Below, in pieces: positions 27,466 through 36,333 of a stretch of 36,333 nucleotides of DNA. The stretch is taken from the NCBI GenBank assembly GCA_019238055.1, contig JAFAOB010000184.1, positions 1 through 36,333 of the forward strand, given 5' to 3'. The first letter of the stretch is position 1, and each line of letters begins with the position of its first letter. A model generated the notes under the pieces. It saw only the letters and a list, made by a program, of their open reading frames with translations. It was not told where the DNA came from and ran no database searches. Origin of the DNA: Alphaproteobacteria bacterium. Its GTDB lineage: Bacteria; Pseudomonadota; Alphaproteobacteria; ATCC43930; CGMCC-115725. The translations under genes were made by a program, and so were the position numbers.

Positions 27466-28344
27466 ATGGCCACGATCCTCTCCGACCTCACTGATTTACG
27501 CCGCCGCATCGATATGATCGATGACCAGATGCACGATCTGCTGATGGAGCGCGCGGAGATCGTGGCCCAGGTGGCCGCCAGCAAACGCGGTGGCGATGTT
27601 GCCTTCTATCAACCAGCACGCGAGGCGCAAATTCTGCGGCGGCTAGCGGCTCGCCATCATGGCATCCTTCCGGTCGCCCCCGTTTTGCGCATCTGGCGGG
27701 AAATGCTGGCGGCGACCGTGCGGTTGGAAACACCATTCACGGTTGCTGTGTTTGTCCCCGCGCAGTCGCAGGGATCATGGGATCTTGCCCGCGACCATTA
27801 TGGCAGCCACACCCCGATATCGGCCTGCCGCTCGAGCCGCGAGGTGATCCGCGCCGTGATCGAAGGCAACGCCACGGTTGGCATTCTGCCGATACCGGAG
27901 GAAGGCGAGCCTGACCCCTGGTGGCCGCGTCTCGGGTCGCAAAACGGTGACGCTCCGCGGGTCATCGCTCGGCTGCCGTTTGGTATCCGTGGTAATGCGC
28001 GCAGCGACCACACTGATGCTTTCGCCATCGGTCGCAGCACGCAGCAAGAGACTGGCGCCGACCGCACCTTGTTCGTGACCCAATCGGTGATCAATACGAG
28101 CCGTGCGCGATTGCTCGAGCTCCTGGCAGCGGTGGACCTCAACGGTATCGTTCTTGCCTCCTATGAAGAAGCCCAGTGCACGCTCCACCTGATCGACCTC
28201 GAAGGTTTTATCCCGACCTCCGATCCCCGCATATCGCGTTTTTACAAGCAGTTTGGCAGCGCACAGTATCGGCTGCTATCGTTTGGCGGTTATGCGTCGC
28301 CACTGCCCGAGGTCGGGTTAGAGCCGGCCGCCGCGAAAGGCTAG
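27466..28344 (+). CDS. Chorismate mutase domain fused to PheA-like (PDT/ACT-like) C-terminal region
   Basis: N-term LTDLRRRIDMIDDQMHDLLMERAEIVAQVAASK (AroQ chorismate mutase); C-term ...SRARLLELLAAVDLNGIVLASYEEAQCTLHLIDLEGFIPTSDPRISRFYKQFGSAQYRLLSFGGYASPL. Confidence 0.88.
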   Translation: MATILSDLTDLRRRIDMIDDQMHDLLMERAEIVAQVAASKRGGDVAFYQPAREAQILRRLAARHHGILPVAPVLRIWREMLAATVRLETPFTVAVFVPAQSQGSWDLARDHYGSHTPISACRSSREVIRAVIEGNATVGILPIPEEGEPDPWWPRLGSQNGDAPRVIARLPFGIRGNARSDHTDAFAIGRSTQQETGADRTLFVTQSVINTSRARLLELLAAVDLNGIVLASYEEAQCTLHLIDLEGFIPTSDPRISRFYKQFGSAQYRLLSFGGYASPLPEVGLEPAAAKG

Positions 28345-28351
28345 ACCCGAT

Positions 28352-29455
28352 ATGGCTTCGACAATGCCCCCGGTGCCGCGCCCAGGAATTCTCGAAATCG
28401 CCCCCTATGTCGGCGGTGAAGCGCGAATTCCTGGCGTCGAGCGCCCGATCCGTCTCGCCTCGAATGAAAGCGCGCTTGGGCCTAGCCCGAAAGCAATGGC
28501 GGCGTTTGTCGCCCTCGCCAGCGAGATTCACCGCTATCCCGAAGGCAGTGCGGAGGCTCTGCGCGAGGCGATCGGGCAGTACCACCGGCTTGATCCGGGG
28601 CGGATCGTCTGCGGCGCCGGGTCGGACGAACTGATCGCGCTGTTATTGCGCTCTTATGCCGGTCCCGGCGACGAGGTGTTATACAGCCGACACGGTTTTC
28701 TGATATACTCGATTGGTGCCTTGTCCGTTGGTGCGACGCCAATCGCTGCACCGGAACGCGCTCTGACCGCTGATGTCGATGCGCTGTTGGAACGCGTCAC
28801 GACGCGCACGAGGATTGTGTTTCTCGCCAATCCCAACAACCCGACCGGCACCTATCTCGGGGCTGCCGAACTGGCCCGGCTGCATTCCGGCTTGCCCTCC
28901 TCGGTCGTGCTGGCAATCGATGCCGCTTATGCCGAATTCGTCAACCGCAACGACTACGAGCCCGGCATCCGCCTCGTCGACCGCGCCGACAATGTCGTGA
29001 TGCTGCGCACCTTTTCAAAGATTTACGCGCTCGCCGGTCTGCGCCTCGGCTGGGCCTATTGCCCACCGGCGATCGCCGATGTGCTGAACCGGGTTCGCGG
29101 TCCGTTCAATGTGTCGACGCCGGCTATCGCGGCAGGCATTGCCGCGGTCGAAGACACCGAGGCATTGGCACGCGCCCGCGCCCATAACGATCGCTGGCAA
29201 CCATGGTTCTCGCAGCAGCTCGCGGCGCTGGGTCTGCCCCTGACACCGAGTGTGGGCAATTTTGTGCTGCCGCGCTTCCCCGATGAACCTGCCCATGATG
29301 CCGATGCGGCCTTTGCCTTTCTGCAATCACGTCACATCCTGACTCGCAAATTGGGCAGCTACGGTCTTCCGCAATATCTTCGGATCACGATCGGCACCGG
29401 CGAGGAGATGGAAAAGGTGGCGGCGGCGCTGGATGAATTCATGGCCCCGCGATGA
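28352..29455 (+). CDS. hisC: Histidinol-phosphate / aromatic aminotransferase
   Basis: IRLASNESALGPSPKAMAAF...FLANPNNPTGTYLGAAELARLH...MLRTFSKIYALAGLRLGWAY. Confidence 0.95.
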   Translation: MASTMPPVPRPGILEIAPYVGGEARIPGVERPIRLASNESALGPSPKAMAAFVALASEIHRYPEGSAEALREAIGQYHRLDPGRIVCGAGSDELIALLLRSYAGPGDEVLYSRHGFLIYSIGALSVGATPIAAPERALTADVDALLERVTTRTRIVFLANPNNPTGTYLGAAELARLHSGLPSSVVLAIDAAYAEFVNRNDYEPGIRLVDRADNVVMLRTFSKIYALAGLRLGWAYCPPAIADVLNRVRGPFNVSTPAIAAGIAAVEDTEALARARAHNDRWQPWFSQQLAALGLPLTPSVGNFVLPRFPDEPAHDADAAFAFLQSRHILTRKLGSYGLPQYLRITIGTGEEMEKVAAALDEFMAPR

Positions 29456-29587
29456 ACATCGTGCGGTTATCGCTCCTGCAGCGTTGTCTCCACTGAACCA
29501 AGCAGCCCGGGCCGGCGAATATGGACTTTTGATCGCTGCAGGCCGCGGCTCTTCCGATAACCATATAAAGCATTCCGAGGCAGTATT

Positions 29588-30472
29588 GTGAGCCAACCAT
29601 TGTTCCATCGCGTCGCGCTGATTGGGATTGGGCTGATCGGCTCGTCATTAGCCCGTGTGCTGCGCCGCGACAGCCCTGCCACCGAGATTGTCGCCTGCGC
29701 CCGCCGGGCCGAGACCTTGGCCGCAGTCGAGCGCCTTGCTCTCGCTGACGTTACCACGCACGATCCCGCGGAAGCAGCCGAGGGCGCCGATCTCGTCGTG
29801 ATCGCCACCCCGCTCTCGGCCTATGCCGAAATCGGCCGCCATATCGCCCCGGCGCTAAAGCAGGGCGCGATTTTGACCGATGTTGGATCAGTCAAAGAGG
29901 TCGTCGTCCGCGATCTCGGGCCCCATGTGCCGGAGGGCGTACATTTTGTGCCGGGCCACCCGGTCGCCGGCACCGAGCATTCCGGGCCCGAAGCGGGGTT
30001 TGCCGAGCTGTTCCGCGACCGCTGGTGCATCCTGATCCCGTTGCCCGAGACCGCACCCGAAGCTGTCGCCAATATCGGCCGGATGTGGGAAATGGCAGGC
30101 ATGCGGGTCGTGACGATGACTGCCGCGCATCACGATCGGGTGCTGGCAATGACCTCGCATCTGCCGCATCTGATCGCTTATACGATCGTGGGCACCGCCA
30201 CAAATCTCGAGGAAAGCCTCAAATCCGAGGTCATCGCGTTCTCGGCCAGCGGCTTTCGCGATTTCACCCGTATTGCCGCCTCAGACCCGGTGATGTGGCG
30301 CGACATTTTTCTCAATAATCGCGAAGCAGTGCTCGATGTATTGCAACGCTTCAGCGAGGATCTGACCGCATTGCAGCGCGCAATCCGCTGGGGCGAAGGC
30401 GATACATTACAGGAATTGTTCACGCGCACCCGCGCCATCCGCCGTTCGATTATCGAAGCAAAGCAGGCTTAG
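29588..30472 (+). CDS. tyrC: Prephenate/arogenate dehydrogenase family protein
   Basis: FHRVALIGIGLIGSSLARVLRR...TDVGSVKEVVV...FVPGHPVAGTEHSGPEAGFAELFRDRWCIL; GTG start with GAGG SD. Confidence 0.94.
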   Translation: MSQPLFHRVALIGIGLIGSSLARVLRRDSPATEIVACARRAETLAAVERLALADVTTHDPAEAAEGADLVVIATPLSAYAEIGRHIAPALKQGAILTDVGSVKEVVVRDLGPHVPEGVHFVPGHPVAGTEHSGPEAGFAELFRDRWCILIPLPETAPEAVANIGRMWEMAGMRVVTMTAAHHDRVLAMTSHLPHLIAYTIVGTATNLEESLKSEVIAFSASGFRDFTRIAASDPVMWRDIFLNNREAVLDVLQRFSEDLTALQRAIRWGEGDTLQELFTRTRAIRRSIIEAKQA

Positions 30473-31297
30473 CTAGAGGCGCGCGAGATTGGTCATGAGA
30501 TCGTAAGTAAACCACCCATCATGGGTGATAAAGATCTGAGGTCTTGCGGATACAGCGCCTCTCGTAATACCCAAGCCGTCGCTAAAGGGTTCGAATGCGA
30601 CTATCTTCGGACACGGGATTCGGAATGCTTTCCTTGATCCAGAAAAATATATTTGCTTTGTTGTTACAGCGACAAGCCCGGTATCGGTAGGACCAACTCG
30701 GTTCGATCGACGGCGTGGCCCTTAAATCCGACGACATGATAGTAGACCCCCTTTATGATTCGTACACTGACGCCTTGTGATCCCCCGGTATACTGTCGAC
30801 GCGTCTTCTCTTCGAGATAGTCGACTTGCTTGAACGCCCAGACGAGCTGCTCGCCCTTTTGGAAGTTGAGCGGGAGCTCGCCATCAAGACTCATTCGCTT
30901 CGGGATCACGCCATGCATGAGATCTCAAAGTGCCGCAGATTTAACCATCCAGTCCCAGGCGTCTGTCTGTAGCAAGGTCCCAGACGAAAGTGAAAGGCCC
31001 ATCTTCAAGTCGACGAGCCGGGTTTCGACTTGTTCGCTAACAGCGCCGCGATCAAGCGCGCTATTGACCGCCGATGACCAAGCCGCCAGAGATAAGTCGT
31101 CCCTTTCAGCCTCCGAGATGAACGACTGCTCAGCGACCTCTTTTACCCGGCTTACCACAGTGGCAACAGAGGTGGTTGGAGGCCGTTAAAATAATATTTG
31201 TGATTTCGCGCCTACCGCTTTCGTACTTTTCGGCACATCCACGATGCTCATGGTGGAAAAGTCCTGCCGGCTTGCCGCACAATACGCAATTGCCCAT
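30473..31297 (-). pseudogene. Zinc-ribbon N-terminus + bacterial-PH-like C-terminus protein, disrupted by two frameshifts and one in-frame TGA
   Basis: Minus-strand pieces: MGNCVLCGKPAGLFHHEHRGCAEKYESGRREITNIILTA (start 31297) / VSRVKEVAEQSFISEAERDDLSLAAW...DAWDWMVKSAAL*DLMHGVIPKRM...KGEQLVWAFKQVDYLEEKTRRQYTGGSQGVSVRIIKGVYYHVVGFKGHAVDRTELVL / DTGLVAVTTKQIYFSGSRKAFRIPCPKIVAFEPFSDGLGITRGAVSARPQIFITHDGWFTYDLMTNLARL* (stop 30473-30475). Confidence 0.85.
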
Positions 31298-31338
31298 CGC
31301 TTCCTCGGAGACTACCGTTTTCCAAGGAATGCATCATC

Positions 31339-32184
31339 TCAGGAAAAACTGGAGTTTTCATCGCCGCGAGCCTGTTCGGTCGCGTTTGCATTAGGCTGAG
31401 GGGCGGTTCTGGTTCGCTGGAAAGCATCGCTAAAGGCCGCGGCGAGAATTCCGGTTGGCATCGCGATAAGGCCGATTCCAGCGATGGAAGTAAGTCCCCC
31501 GAGGACTTTGCCGAACACCGTATGAGGGTAGGTGTCGCCATAACCTACTGTAGTCAGTGTGCAAACGCTCCACCACATCGCTCTTGGAATGCTTTCGAAG
31601 GTTTGTGGATCATTCTCGCCTTCGAGCAGGTACATTCCGGCAGCCGAGAATACGAGCACAAACGTTGCGAGCATTAGGCTTAAGCAGAGTTCTTCTCGCC
31701 GGTCGGTTACCGCCTGTGAGAGATTGCACATCGCGAGCGAGAACCTACCTAATTTCGCAAGTCGGAGAATTCTCATAAGCCGGAATATCCGCAAAAGCAT
31801 AAAATTCGATCCGCCTGGAACGATCGGCAGAACAAGGGACGGCAAGAACGCGATCAAATCGATGATGGCAGCCGGGGTCAGAATGTAATGAATCCGTCCT
31901 CGAATGCCCCGAAATCTCGGATTTTCTCCCTCCGCCCACAACCGGACCACATATTCTCCTAGAAATAGCAGCGCTAATAGCCATTCAAGGCAAGCAAACG
32001 TCCGGGGCGCTACACTCTCGATTGTCGGCTCCGTCTCCAAGATCGCCAGAATTGAGGAAATCGTAACAATCCAAACCACGGCCCGGTTCGTGGGCGAAAG
32101 CCCATCGCGCTCGTAAGCCCGGGGGTCAACTTGCCGCCAAACGGCCTGCCGAAGACGCCTTGTTCCTGTCAATTCAGACCGCAT
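31339..32184 (-). CDS. Voltage-gated potassium channel-like ion transporter
   Basis: S4-like LLRIFRLMRILRLAKLGRF and selectivity filter TLTTVGYGDTYP; six hydrophobic segments. Confidence 0.93.
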   Translation of the reverse strand: MRSELTGTRRLRQAVWRQVDPRAYERDGLSPTNRAVVWIVTISSILAILETEPTIESVAPRTFACLEWLLALLFLGEYVVRLWAEGENPRFRGIRGRIHYILTPAAIIDLIAFLPSLVLPIVPGGSNFMLLRIFRLMRILRLAKLGRFSLAMCNLSQAVTDRREELCLSLMLATFVLVFSAAGMYLLEGENDPQTFESIPRAMWWSVCTLTTVGYGDTYPHTVFGKVLGGLTSIAGIGLIAMPTGILAAAFSDAFQRTRTAPQPNANATEQARGDENSSFS

Positions 32185-32218
32185 CCATCAACTCATGCCC
32201 CTGTGGGCGGCCGCAGCG

Positions 32219-33646
32219 CTATTCTGCGGCGCGATCGCATAGGGTGGCGCGGCGCGATTTGCCGCCATTGGCGGCCAAGTAAACCGCGCGGTTGGTCTCG
32301 ACATTGAACGCGAGACGCCGTGTCGCGGCGTCGTATTGCGGCCGCGCCAGGATCCGTGCCGCCAATTCCAGATGATTGCCGATGTCGAAATACTCGATCA
32401 TCGCCGGGTGATATTTCCCGAATTGCAGAAAAGTATGGATTCGCGACGCGATCACGCGGCAGCCGAGCTCGAGCGCCTGCGAGATTGGGCCGGACGAGGA
32501 CTGACCCACCTCAAGGTATGGAAAAACCACGGTGTCGCAGATCGCCATTCCGGTCAGGAATTCATCGTCGCTGGTGGCCCCGAGAAAATGAATGCGGTGC
32601 GAGAGATCCTTCGGGTGCTGGATCAAGAGGTCGCGCATCGAGCCATCTACGGCCACCGAGACGGTCGGTGTGCCGGGTGCCGGAGCCGCACGGATCCGCT
32701 CGGCGACGTTAGTGTCTACGTATCCGGCATCGAACAGCGCCGCCACGGTCGGATCGATTGGCTGGTGCGACCTGATCTCGTTCGGATGAATGCCCCCAAA
32801 GATCAACAGGTGATGGTCGTCTGACAGGTGATGCAGAGCGCGGATTACGGTGTCGAAGCCCTTGTAGCGCCCGATAAACCCAAAGACGCCGATGAGCTTG
32901 GCCTCGCTCGGGACGATGTCGAGGATCGGAAACCGGTGTCGGTTCGCGGCGCGGCGGATCCTGCGGGCCTCGGCATCGCCAAGGAACGACAGCGGATGAT
33001 CGTAGACGTTGCGCAGACCATGGACATATTTCATGTGCGCTAGGTCGCGTTGGGTGTGTACAACAACTGCCACCGGCTTGAACCGCTGCGCTCGACGCAG
33101 GCGGCTTGCAATTCCGGCTGACAGCAGGTGGGCACGGTTGTATTCGCCCCGCATCGCCGCCGCCTCGGCGAAATTGAATCGCGCGATCGCCTTCAACCAT
33201 TTGCCATAGTCGAATGCCGCGGCATCGAACATCGAGTGGAACGTCACCGACAGCTGAGGTGCGGCGCGCACGATCCAGCCGAACCGGCGAAAGATGTCAC
33301 GGGCCGTACGGCCCAGGGTGCCGTGCTCGAGCTGCAAGTTGACAGCATCGAAGTCCTTGAGCTCGCGGCAGATCTCTTGAATGTGCCGATCACCGAACTT
33401 GCGCACACGGCCATGGGTGCTGCGCAATAAATATTGGTTCAGGTCGAAGACACGGATGTCGAAAACATCGCTCAATTGCTTTTCGAGGCTGCGCGTATAG
33501 GCCGCGATGCCGCACAACTCGCTATAAGTTGACACAAGTGCGAGCCGCGGCCGCGTTGTACGCATCGCTGCACGAAATCGAGCGGTGCTCACGCCTCCTT
33601 CCGGAAACAGCAGCGGCCGAGATGACTCGAATTCAACGGTCGACAT
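32219..33646 (-). CDS. Glycosyltransferase (GT4-like)
   Basis: LALVSTYSELCGIAAYTRSLEKQL...LIGVFGFIGRYKGFDTVIRALHHLSDDHHLLIFGG...FPYLEVGQSSSGPISQALELGCRVIAS. Confidence 0.85.
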   Translation of the reverse strand: MSTVEFESSRPLLFPEGGVSTARFRAAMRTTRPRLALVSTYSELCGIAAYTRSLEKQLSDVFDIRVFDLNQYLLRSTHGRVRKFGDRHIQEICRELKDFDAVNLQLEHGTLGRTARDIFRRFGWIVRAAPQLSVTFHSMFDAAAFDYGKWLKAIARFNFAEAAAMRGEYNRAHLLSAGIASRLRRAQRFKPVAVVVHTQRDLAHMKYVHGLRNVYDHPLSFLGDAEARRIRRAANRHRFPILDIVPSEAKLIGVFGFIGRYKGFDTVIRALHHLSDDHHLLIFGGIHPNEIRSHQPIDPTVAALFDAGYVDTNVAERIRAAPAPGTPTVSVAVDGSMRDLLIQHPKDLSHRIHFLGATSDDEFLTGMAICDTVVFPYLEVGQSSSGPISQALELGCRVIASRIHTFLQFGKYHPAMIEYFDIGNHLELAARILARPQYDAATRRLAFNVETNRAVYLAANGGKSRRATLCDRAAE

Positions 33647-33671
33647 GCTGTTTCCTGTCCGCGGTCACGCG

Positions 33672-34931
33672 CTAAAGGTGATCTCTGACCGAGCGGATGG
33701 TCAGACCGCCGATCCCCCAAACGATAAAGCTGGCCAGGAACACGACCCCCGGCGAACGCCATCGCCGCGGGTAGAGTGCTTCCTCGGGTAGGCTCGGCGG
33801 TACGAAATCTGCAATGTAGATCTGTTGGCGGTCGGCATTGATGCGCGCGCGGTCAAGAGCCTCGAGCGCGTGCTGATAGGCGGCCTCAGCAAAACGCCGT
33901 TCGCTTTCGAGCTCTTCATAAGAGCCTATCATCCGCGACAGCGCCTGATCGCGCGTTCTTGCGGTAACCGTCGCCTCGCTCTCGATCGCGCTGCGCTGAG
34001 CTTTGAGCGTGGCAATGCGCGCTTCGAGCAATTTAAGCGCCGGGGCGTCGTCCCGCAGATATGTTTTCAGTGTCGACAGATCGGTCCCGGCGCGTACCAG
34101 CTCGTCGCGCAACCGATTGGCAAGAGCCGCATTCGCATCGGCCGCCTTATGGGGGTCGATCAGCCCTTCTTTGTCGCGGTAGTCGCGCAGACGCGCCAAT
34201 GCGGCGGTCAAGCGCCGCTCTGCCGCCGCGACGTCATTCTCGGAATTGCGCAATGCGTCGCGCCGGGCGCGGGCCGACATATCGTTGACCAGCCGCTCGG
34301 AGGACCCCAGCACCGCCCGCGCCAATGTCAGCGCGTCACCCGGGGTGAACGCCCGTACGCGAACCGCAATTGTGCCATTGGTCGGATCAAAAAAGGCGTC
34401 GACCTGGCGCTGCCAATAAGCGATCAGTTCCTCGATTGTCGCCGGCAGGTGCAGCCGCGCCGGCCAATCCGCAGCGGGTGTTGAAAATGTCCGCCGCAGG
34501 TCCAGTGTTTTGCCGAGATCGTCGATGACCGCCCGGCTGCCGATATATTGCGCGACCACATAGGAATTGAGCGCGCTTTGCAATGCTGGAGCACTCGCCG
34601 GCCACAGCATCCCGGTATCGATACGCACCGGCTCGGCAGAGCGCAAGGCAAAATGAAACTCGGCAACATATTGATTGGCAGCGATCAATAGATAATAAGC
34701 GGCGGCAACCGCTGTCGGCAGGACGACGAACAATATAAACGACAACAATGTCAATGGAACACGGCGAGCCTTGGCCGCAGCGGAACCGACAAGCCGCGGT
34801 CCGGGCGAAAGGGCGGGCTCGATCGCGGGAGTGGGCGCCAGCAACCCGCTGGCTCCTGGTTGTACGGGCGGCGCCGGGTGCGGCTCGGCCGTCGCCTGCG
34901 CATTGCGGAGGGCTATGACCGAGCCCGTCAT
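33672..34931 (-). CDS. Capsule polysaccharide export inner-membrane protein (KpsE/Wzz-like)
   Basis: TM near N-term and C-term, YLLIAANQYVAEFHFALRSAEP, long coiled coil, C-terminal YPRRWRSPGVVFLASFIVWGIGGL. Confidence 0.88.
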   Translation of the reverse strand: MTGSVIALRNAQATAEPHPAPPVQPGASGLLAPTPAIEPALSPGPRLVGSAAAKARRVPLTLLSFILFVVLPTAVAAAYYLLIAANQYVAEFHFALRSAEPVRIDTGMLWPASAPALQSALNSYVVAQYIGSRAVIDDLGKTLDLRRTFSTPAADWPARLHLPATIEELIAYWQRQVDAFFDPTNGTIAVRVRAFTPGDALTLARAVLGSSERLVNDMSARARRDALRNSENDVAAAERRLTAALARLRDYRDKEGLIDPHKAADANAALANRLRDELVRAGTDLSTLKTYLRDDAPALKLLEARIATLKAQRSAIESEATVTARTRDQALSRMIGSYEELESERRFAEAAYQHALEALDRARINADRQQIYIADFVPPSLPEEALYPRRWRSPGVVFLASFIVWGIGGLTIRSVRDHL

Positions 34932-35593
34932 CAGATCGTTTCCTGCAACATGCGGTGATAGCGGGTAAGAGCTGCGCCAATCTCGTCGTAGAGCGACAAT
35001 GCGCCGTCGGCGAGGATCGCGCCGCGGTCACAGTATTGGCGGATCGTCTGCGGGTTGTGACTAACGAGGATGATGTCGGAATGCGCCATGCGAGCGCGGA
35101 AGGCGTCGGCGCATTTGCGGCGAAAGCGCTGGTCTCCGACCTCGGTTATCTCGTCGATCAAATAGACGTCGAAATCGATCGCCAGGCAGACCGCAAAGGC
35201 AAGCCGGGCGCGCATCCCGGAGGAATAAGTATTGACCGGCATTGTCCAGTATTCGCCGAGTTCGGCGAAATCTTCGACATAGTCGAGGGTTGCGCCCACC
35301 GGAGCGCCATAGATGCGGGCGATGAAGGCCGCATTCTCGCACCCGGAGAGCGCGCCGTGAAAGGTGCCGCCAAACCCGAGCGGAAACGATACCCGCCCAT
35401 AGCGCCGCACGATGCCGCGGTCGGGCAATTCCGAGCCGGCAATGAGCCGGATCAGGGTCGACTTGCCGGCGCCATTGACGCCGAGAATGCCAACATTGTG
35501 TCCCGCTTCGAAGGTGGCACTGGCATTGTCGAGCACAAGTTTGCGCCCGCGGGGCGTCCGAAACGTCTTTGTTACGTGCTCGAGCCGGATCAT
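34931..35593 (-). CDS. Polysaccharide ABC transporter ATP-binding protein (KpsT-like)
   Basis: Walker A GVNGAGKST; YSSGMRARLAFAVCLAIDFDVYLIDE; ATGA overlap with the upstream gene. Confidence 0.93.
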   Translation of the reverse strand: MIRLEHVTKTFRTPRGRKLVLDNASATFEAGHNVGILGVNGAGKSTLIRLIAGSELPDRGIVRRYGRVSFPLGFGGTFHGALSGCENAAFIARIYGAPVGATLDYVEDFAELGEYWTMPVNTYSSGMRARLAFAVCLAIDFDVYLIDEITEVGDQRFRRKCADAFRARMAHSDIILVSHNPQTIRQYCDRGAILADGALSLYDEIGAALTRYHRMLQETI

Positions 35594-36237
35594 AGCGGCT
35601 CACAAAGCCGGTGCCGCAGCCCGCGTTCCAACGCCAAGCCGGTAAGCAACACCGATCCAGCGACCGCCAGCAGATAGGAGCGATCAAGCCAATGCGGCAG
35701 ATAGCCGGTAAAAAAGCTCGCGCGGAACCAGTCGACGCCCTGTAAGACCGGATTCCAAGCAAGCGTGGCGCGGATCCAATCCGGCATCATTCCCGGGACA
35801 TAAAATATTCCGGAGCAGAAATACAAAATGCGGATCAGTTGCGCCCAGATCTTGTCCCAGGATTTAAAAAACGCATTGACCACCGCATTGACAAAACCAA
35901 AGCCGCAACCCAACAGCCACACAGCAAAGGTCGCCGCGGCCACTCCGCCAAAGTCGGATGGCAAGGTGCCCAACCCGATTGCCCCGAACCCGGCCAGAAG
36001 AATCACGGCCACGAGGATGTCGGTGACGAGTTCGAGCAGGCCGCGCGCTAAAATTACATCAAAGGTGCCGACCAAAGGCAATTGCAGCAGTGCGCCATTG
36101 GCCGTCACTGCATAAGAGGCGGTTTTCACAATTACCTCTGGTTGAGATGTCTGACCGCCCGGCCTGCTCTGCCGCTGCCCATATTTAGAGTGACAGACAT
36201 GGACAATGGCCTTGGACATCAGAATTTTGCATCTCAT
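35590..36237 (-). CDS. Polysaccharide ABC transporter permease (KpsM-like), N-terminally abnormal, possible pseudogene
   Basis: ASYAVTANGALLQLPLVGTFDVILARGLLELVTDILVAVILLAGFG...LYFCSGIFYVPGMMPDWIRATLAWNPVLQGVDWFRASFF is ABC-2/KpsM core; the first ~35 residues do not resemble the usual RYxxSxLGYLWxLxEP start. Confidence 0.75.
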   Translation of the reverse strand: MRCKILMSKAIVHVCHSKYGQRQSRPGGQTSQPEVIVKTASYAVTANGALLQLPLVGTFDVILARGLLELVTDILVAVILLAGFGAIGLGTLPSDFGGVAAATFAVWLLGCGFGFVNAVVNAFFKSWDKIWAQLIRILYFCSGIFYVPGMMPDWIRATLAWNPVLQGVDWFRASFFTGYLPHWLDRSYLLAVAGSVLLTGLALERGLRHRLCEPL

Positions 36238-36333
36238 CGCGACAGTGATCGACGCGTGTGGGCGACCGCGTCATCGTGGGCGCGGTCACCCGCCTACCGC
36301 AACCGTTCGCGTGCTGGCCACCCTGCGCCGGTT

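Noticed and set aside
1-36333. CRISPR arrays, tRNA or rRNA genes
   Set aside because: No regularly spaced repeats, no cloverleaf or rRNA-like segment noticed by reading; a tRNAscan/Infernal run would be decisive.

Overview
GC-rich (alphaproteobacterial-looking, Rhodospirillales-like) chromosomal window, mostly housekeeping and metabolic genes. Best-supported blocks: (i) a SAM-cycle operon on the minus strand, sahR-like ArsR/methyltransferase-fold regulator -> metF -> metH, with a 22-bp imperfect palindrome lying between a predicted -35 and -10; (ii) metX-metW on the minus strand, divergent from a chorismate mutase/PheA-like gene -> hisC -> tyrC on the plus strand; (iii) mlaA followed by two mlaC/Ttg2D paralogs; (iv) cysQ with an orphan CoxL form-II-like molybdopterin subunit; (v) a group-2 capsule export block (KpsM/KpsT/KpsE-like plus GT4) in which the KpsM-like ORF seems to lack its N-terminal half. 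Accessory or decayed DNA: a truncated IS1-like transposase at the left edge, followed by remnant ORFs (one with an in-frame stop, one a frameshifted XRE/HTH antitoxin-like gene); a frameshifted serine-resolvase fossil near 8.2 kb; and a zinc-ribbon/PH-like pseudogene at 30473-31297 with two mutually compensating frameshifts and one in-frame TGA. I did not find a convincing new defence system. The most interesting non-coding signals are the SahR-type operator and a three-segment mutually exclusive pairing in the metX leader that abuts the Shine-Dalgarno. All homology calls are from reading the proteins; no database search was run.
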